A stretch of 64,000 nucleotides of DNA from Marisa cornuarietis. Lineage: Eukaryota; Mollusca; Gastropoda; Architaenioglossa; Ampullariidae. Below, in pieces: positions 63,940-64,000 of this stretch. Location of the stretch: positions 2,924,501 through 2,988,500 of the forward strand of contig SMMW01000040.1 of the NCBI GenBank assembly GCA_004794655.1, read 5' to 3'. The translations under genes and the position numbers were made by a program. The stretch's first letter is position 1, and every line of letters starts with the position of its first letter. The notes under the pieces are model-generated. The model worked only from the letters and a program-made list of their open reading frames with translations. It was not told where the DNA came from and ran no database searches.

Positions 63940-64000
63940 TGTGACGAATATATGACGGGTAGAAGGGTCTGGACTAAACAGCCCGGGGGAAAGGGGACAC
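63940..64000. mobile_element. Start of another LTR copy, cut by the window end
   Basis: It begins TGTGACGAATATATGACGGG and continues GTCTGGACTAAACAGCCCGG and AAAGGGGACAC. This matches the left ends of the LTR copies at 33094 and 37778. Whether it is a solo LTR or a full element lies beyond the window. Confidence 0.75.

Overview
The window is eukaryotic and reads like an intron-containing, repeat-rich invertebrate genome. It has GT-AG introns, very many TG/CA microsatellites, GAT, CATA, TTTG and CTGT repeats, non-LTR and LTR retrotransposon debris, and no operon-like packing. A lophotrochozoan, most likely a mollusc, fits best (receptor-family expansion, repeat types, a P2X7-ballast-like remnant). 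This is inference; the species is not identifiable from sequence alone.

The main content is a same-strand (+) array of six related class A (rhodopsin-like) G-protein-coupled receptor genes spread over about 43 kb. Gene 1 (16512-17894) is intronless across the seven helices and keeps a canonical DRY motif. Genes 2 (25533-28039), 3 (32664-36004), 5 (51031-52680) and 6 (57721-59763) each have a small first coding exon (N-terminus plus TM1), one phase-0 intron at exactly the same position between TM1 and TM2, and one large exon with TM2-TM7. Gene 4 (45893-47099) is a pseudogene: no TM1 exon was found, an in-frame stop precedes TM2, and at least three frame changes occur in TM3-ICL2. In genes 2-6 the DRY motif has decayed to SRY, SRH, CRY, RRF and RRL, and CWxP in TM6 is replaced by SYLP or SYPP. 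Genes 2-6 also share a very short tail ending in an acidic-x-hydrophobic-like motif. Four of them share a PPxSY-like island in a fast-diverging third intracellular loop.

Layout. 1-16.5 kb: no supportable gene; microsatellites, a hybrid minisatellite at 5.0-5.5 kb, and SINE-like pieces. 16.5-36 kb: receptor genes 1, 2 and 3, with a LINE 3' end behind gene 2 and a complete solo LTR (perfect 5-bp target duplication) inside the intron of gene 3. 37.8-43.5 kb: an older copy of the same LTR, apparently split by a 4.55-kb insertion. That insertion holds exon-like pieces, a young LTR fragment, and on the minus strand a broken gene related to the P2X7 C-terminal 'ballast' domain. 45.9-59.8 kb: pseudogene 4 and receptor genes 5 and 6, with LINE 3' ends between them. 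59.8-64 kb: repeats, a palindrome-rich AT cluster, and the first ~60 bp of another LTR running off the window edge.

The receptor genes look like a lineage-specific tandem expansion, probably sensing extracellular ligands at the plasma membrane. No ligand or G-protein partner can be assigned from the sequence.
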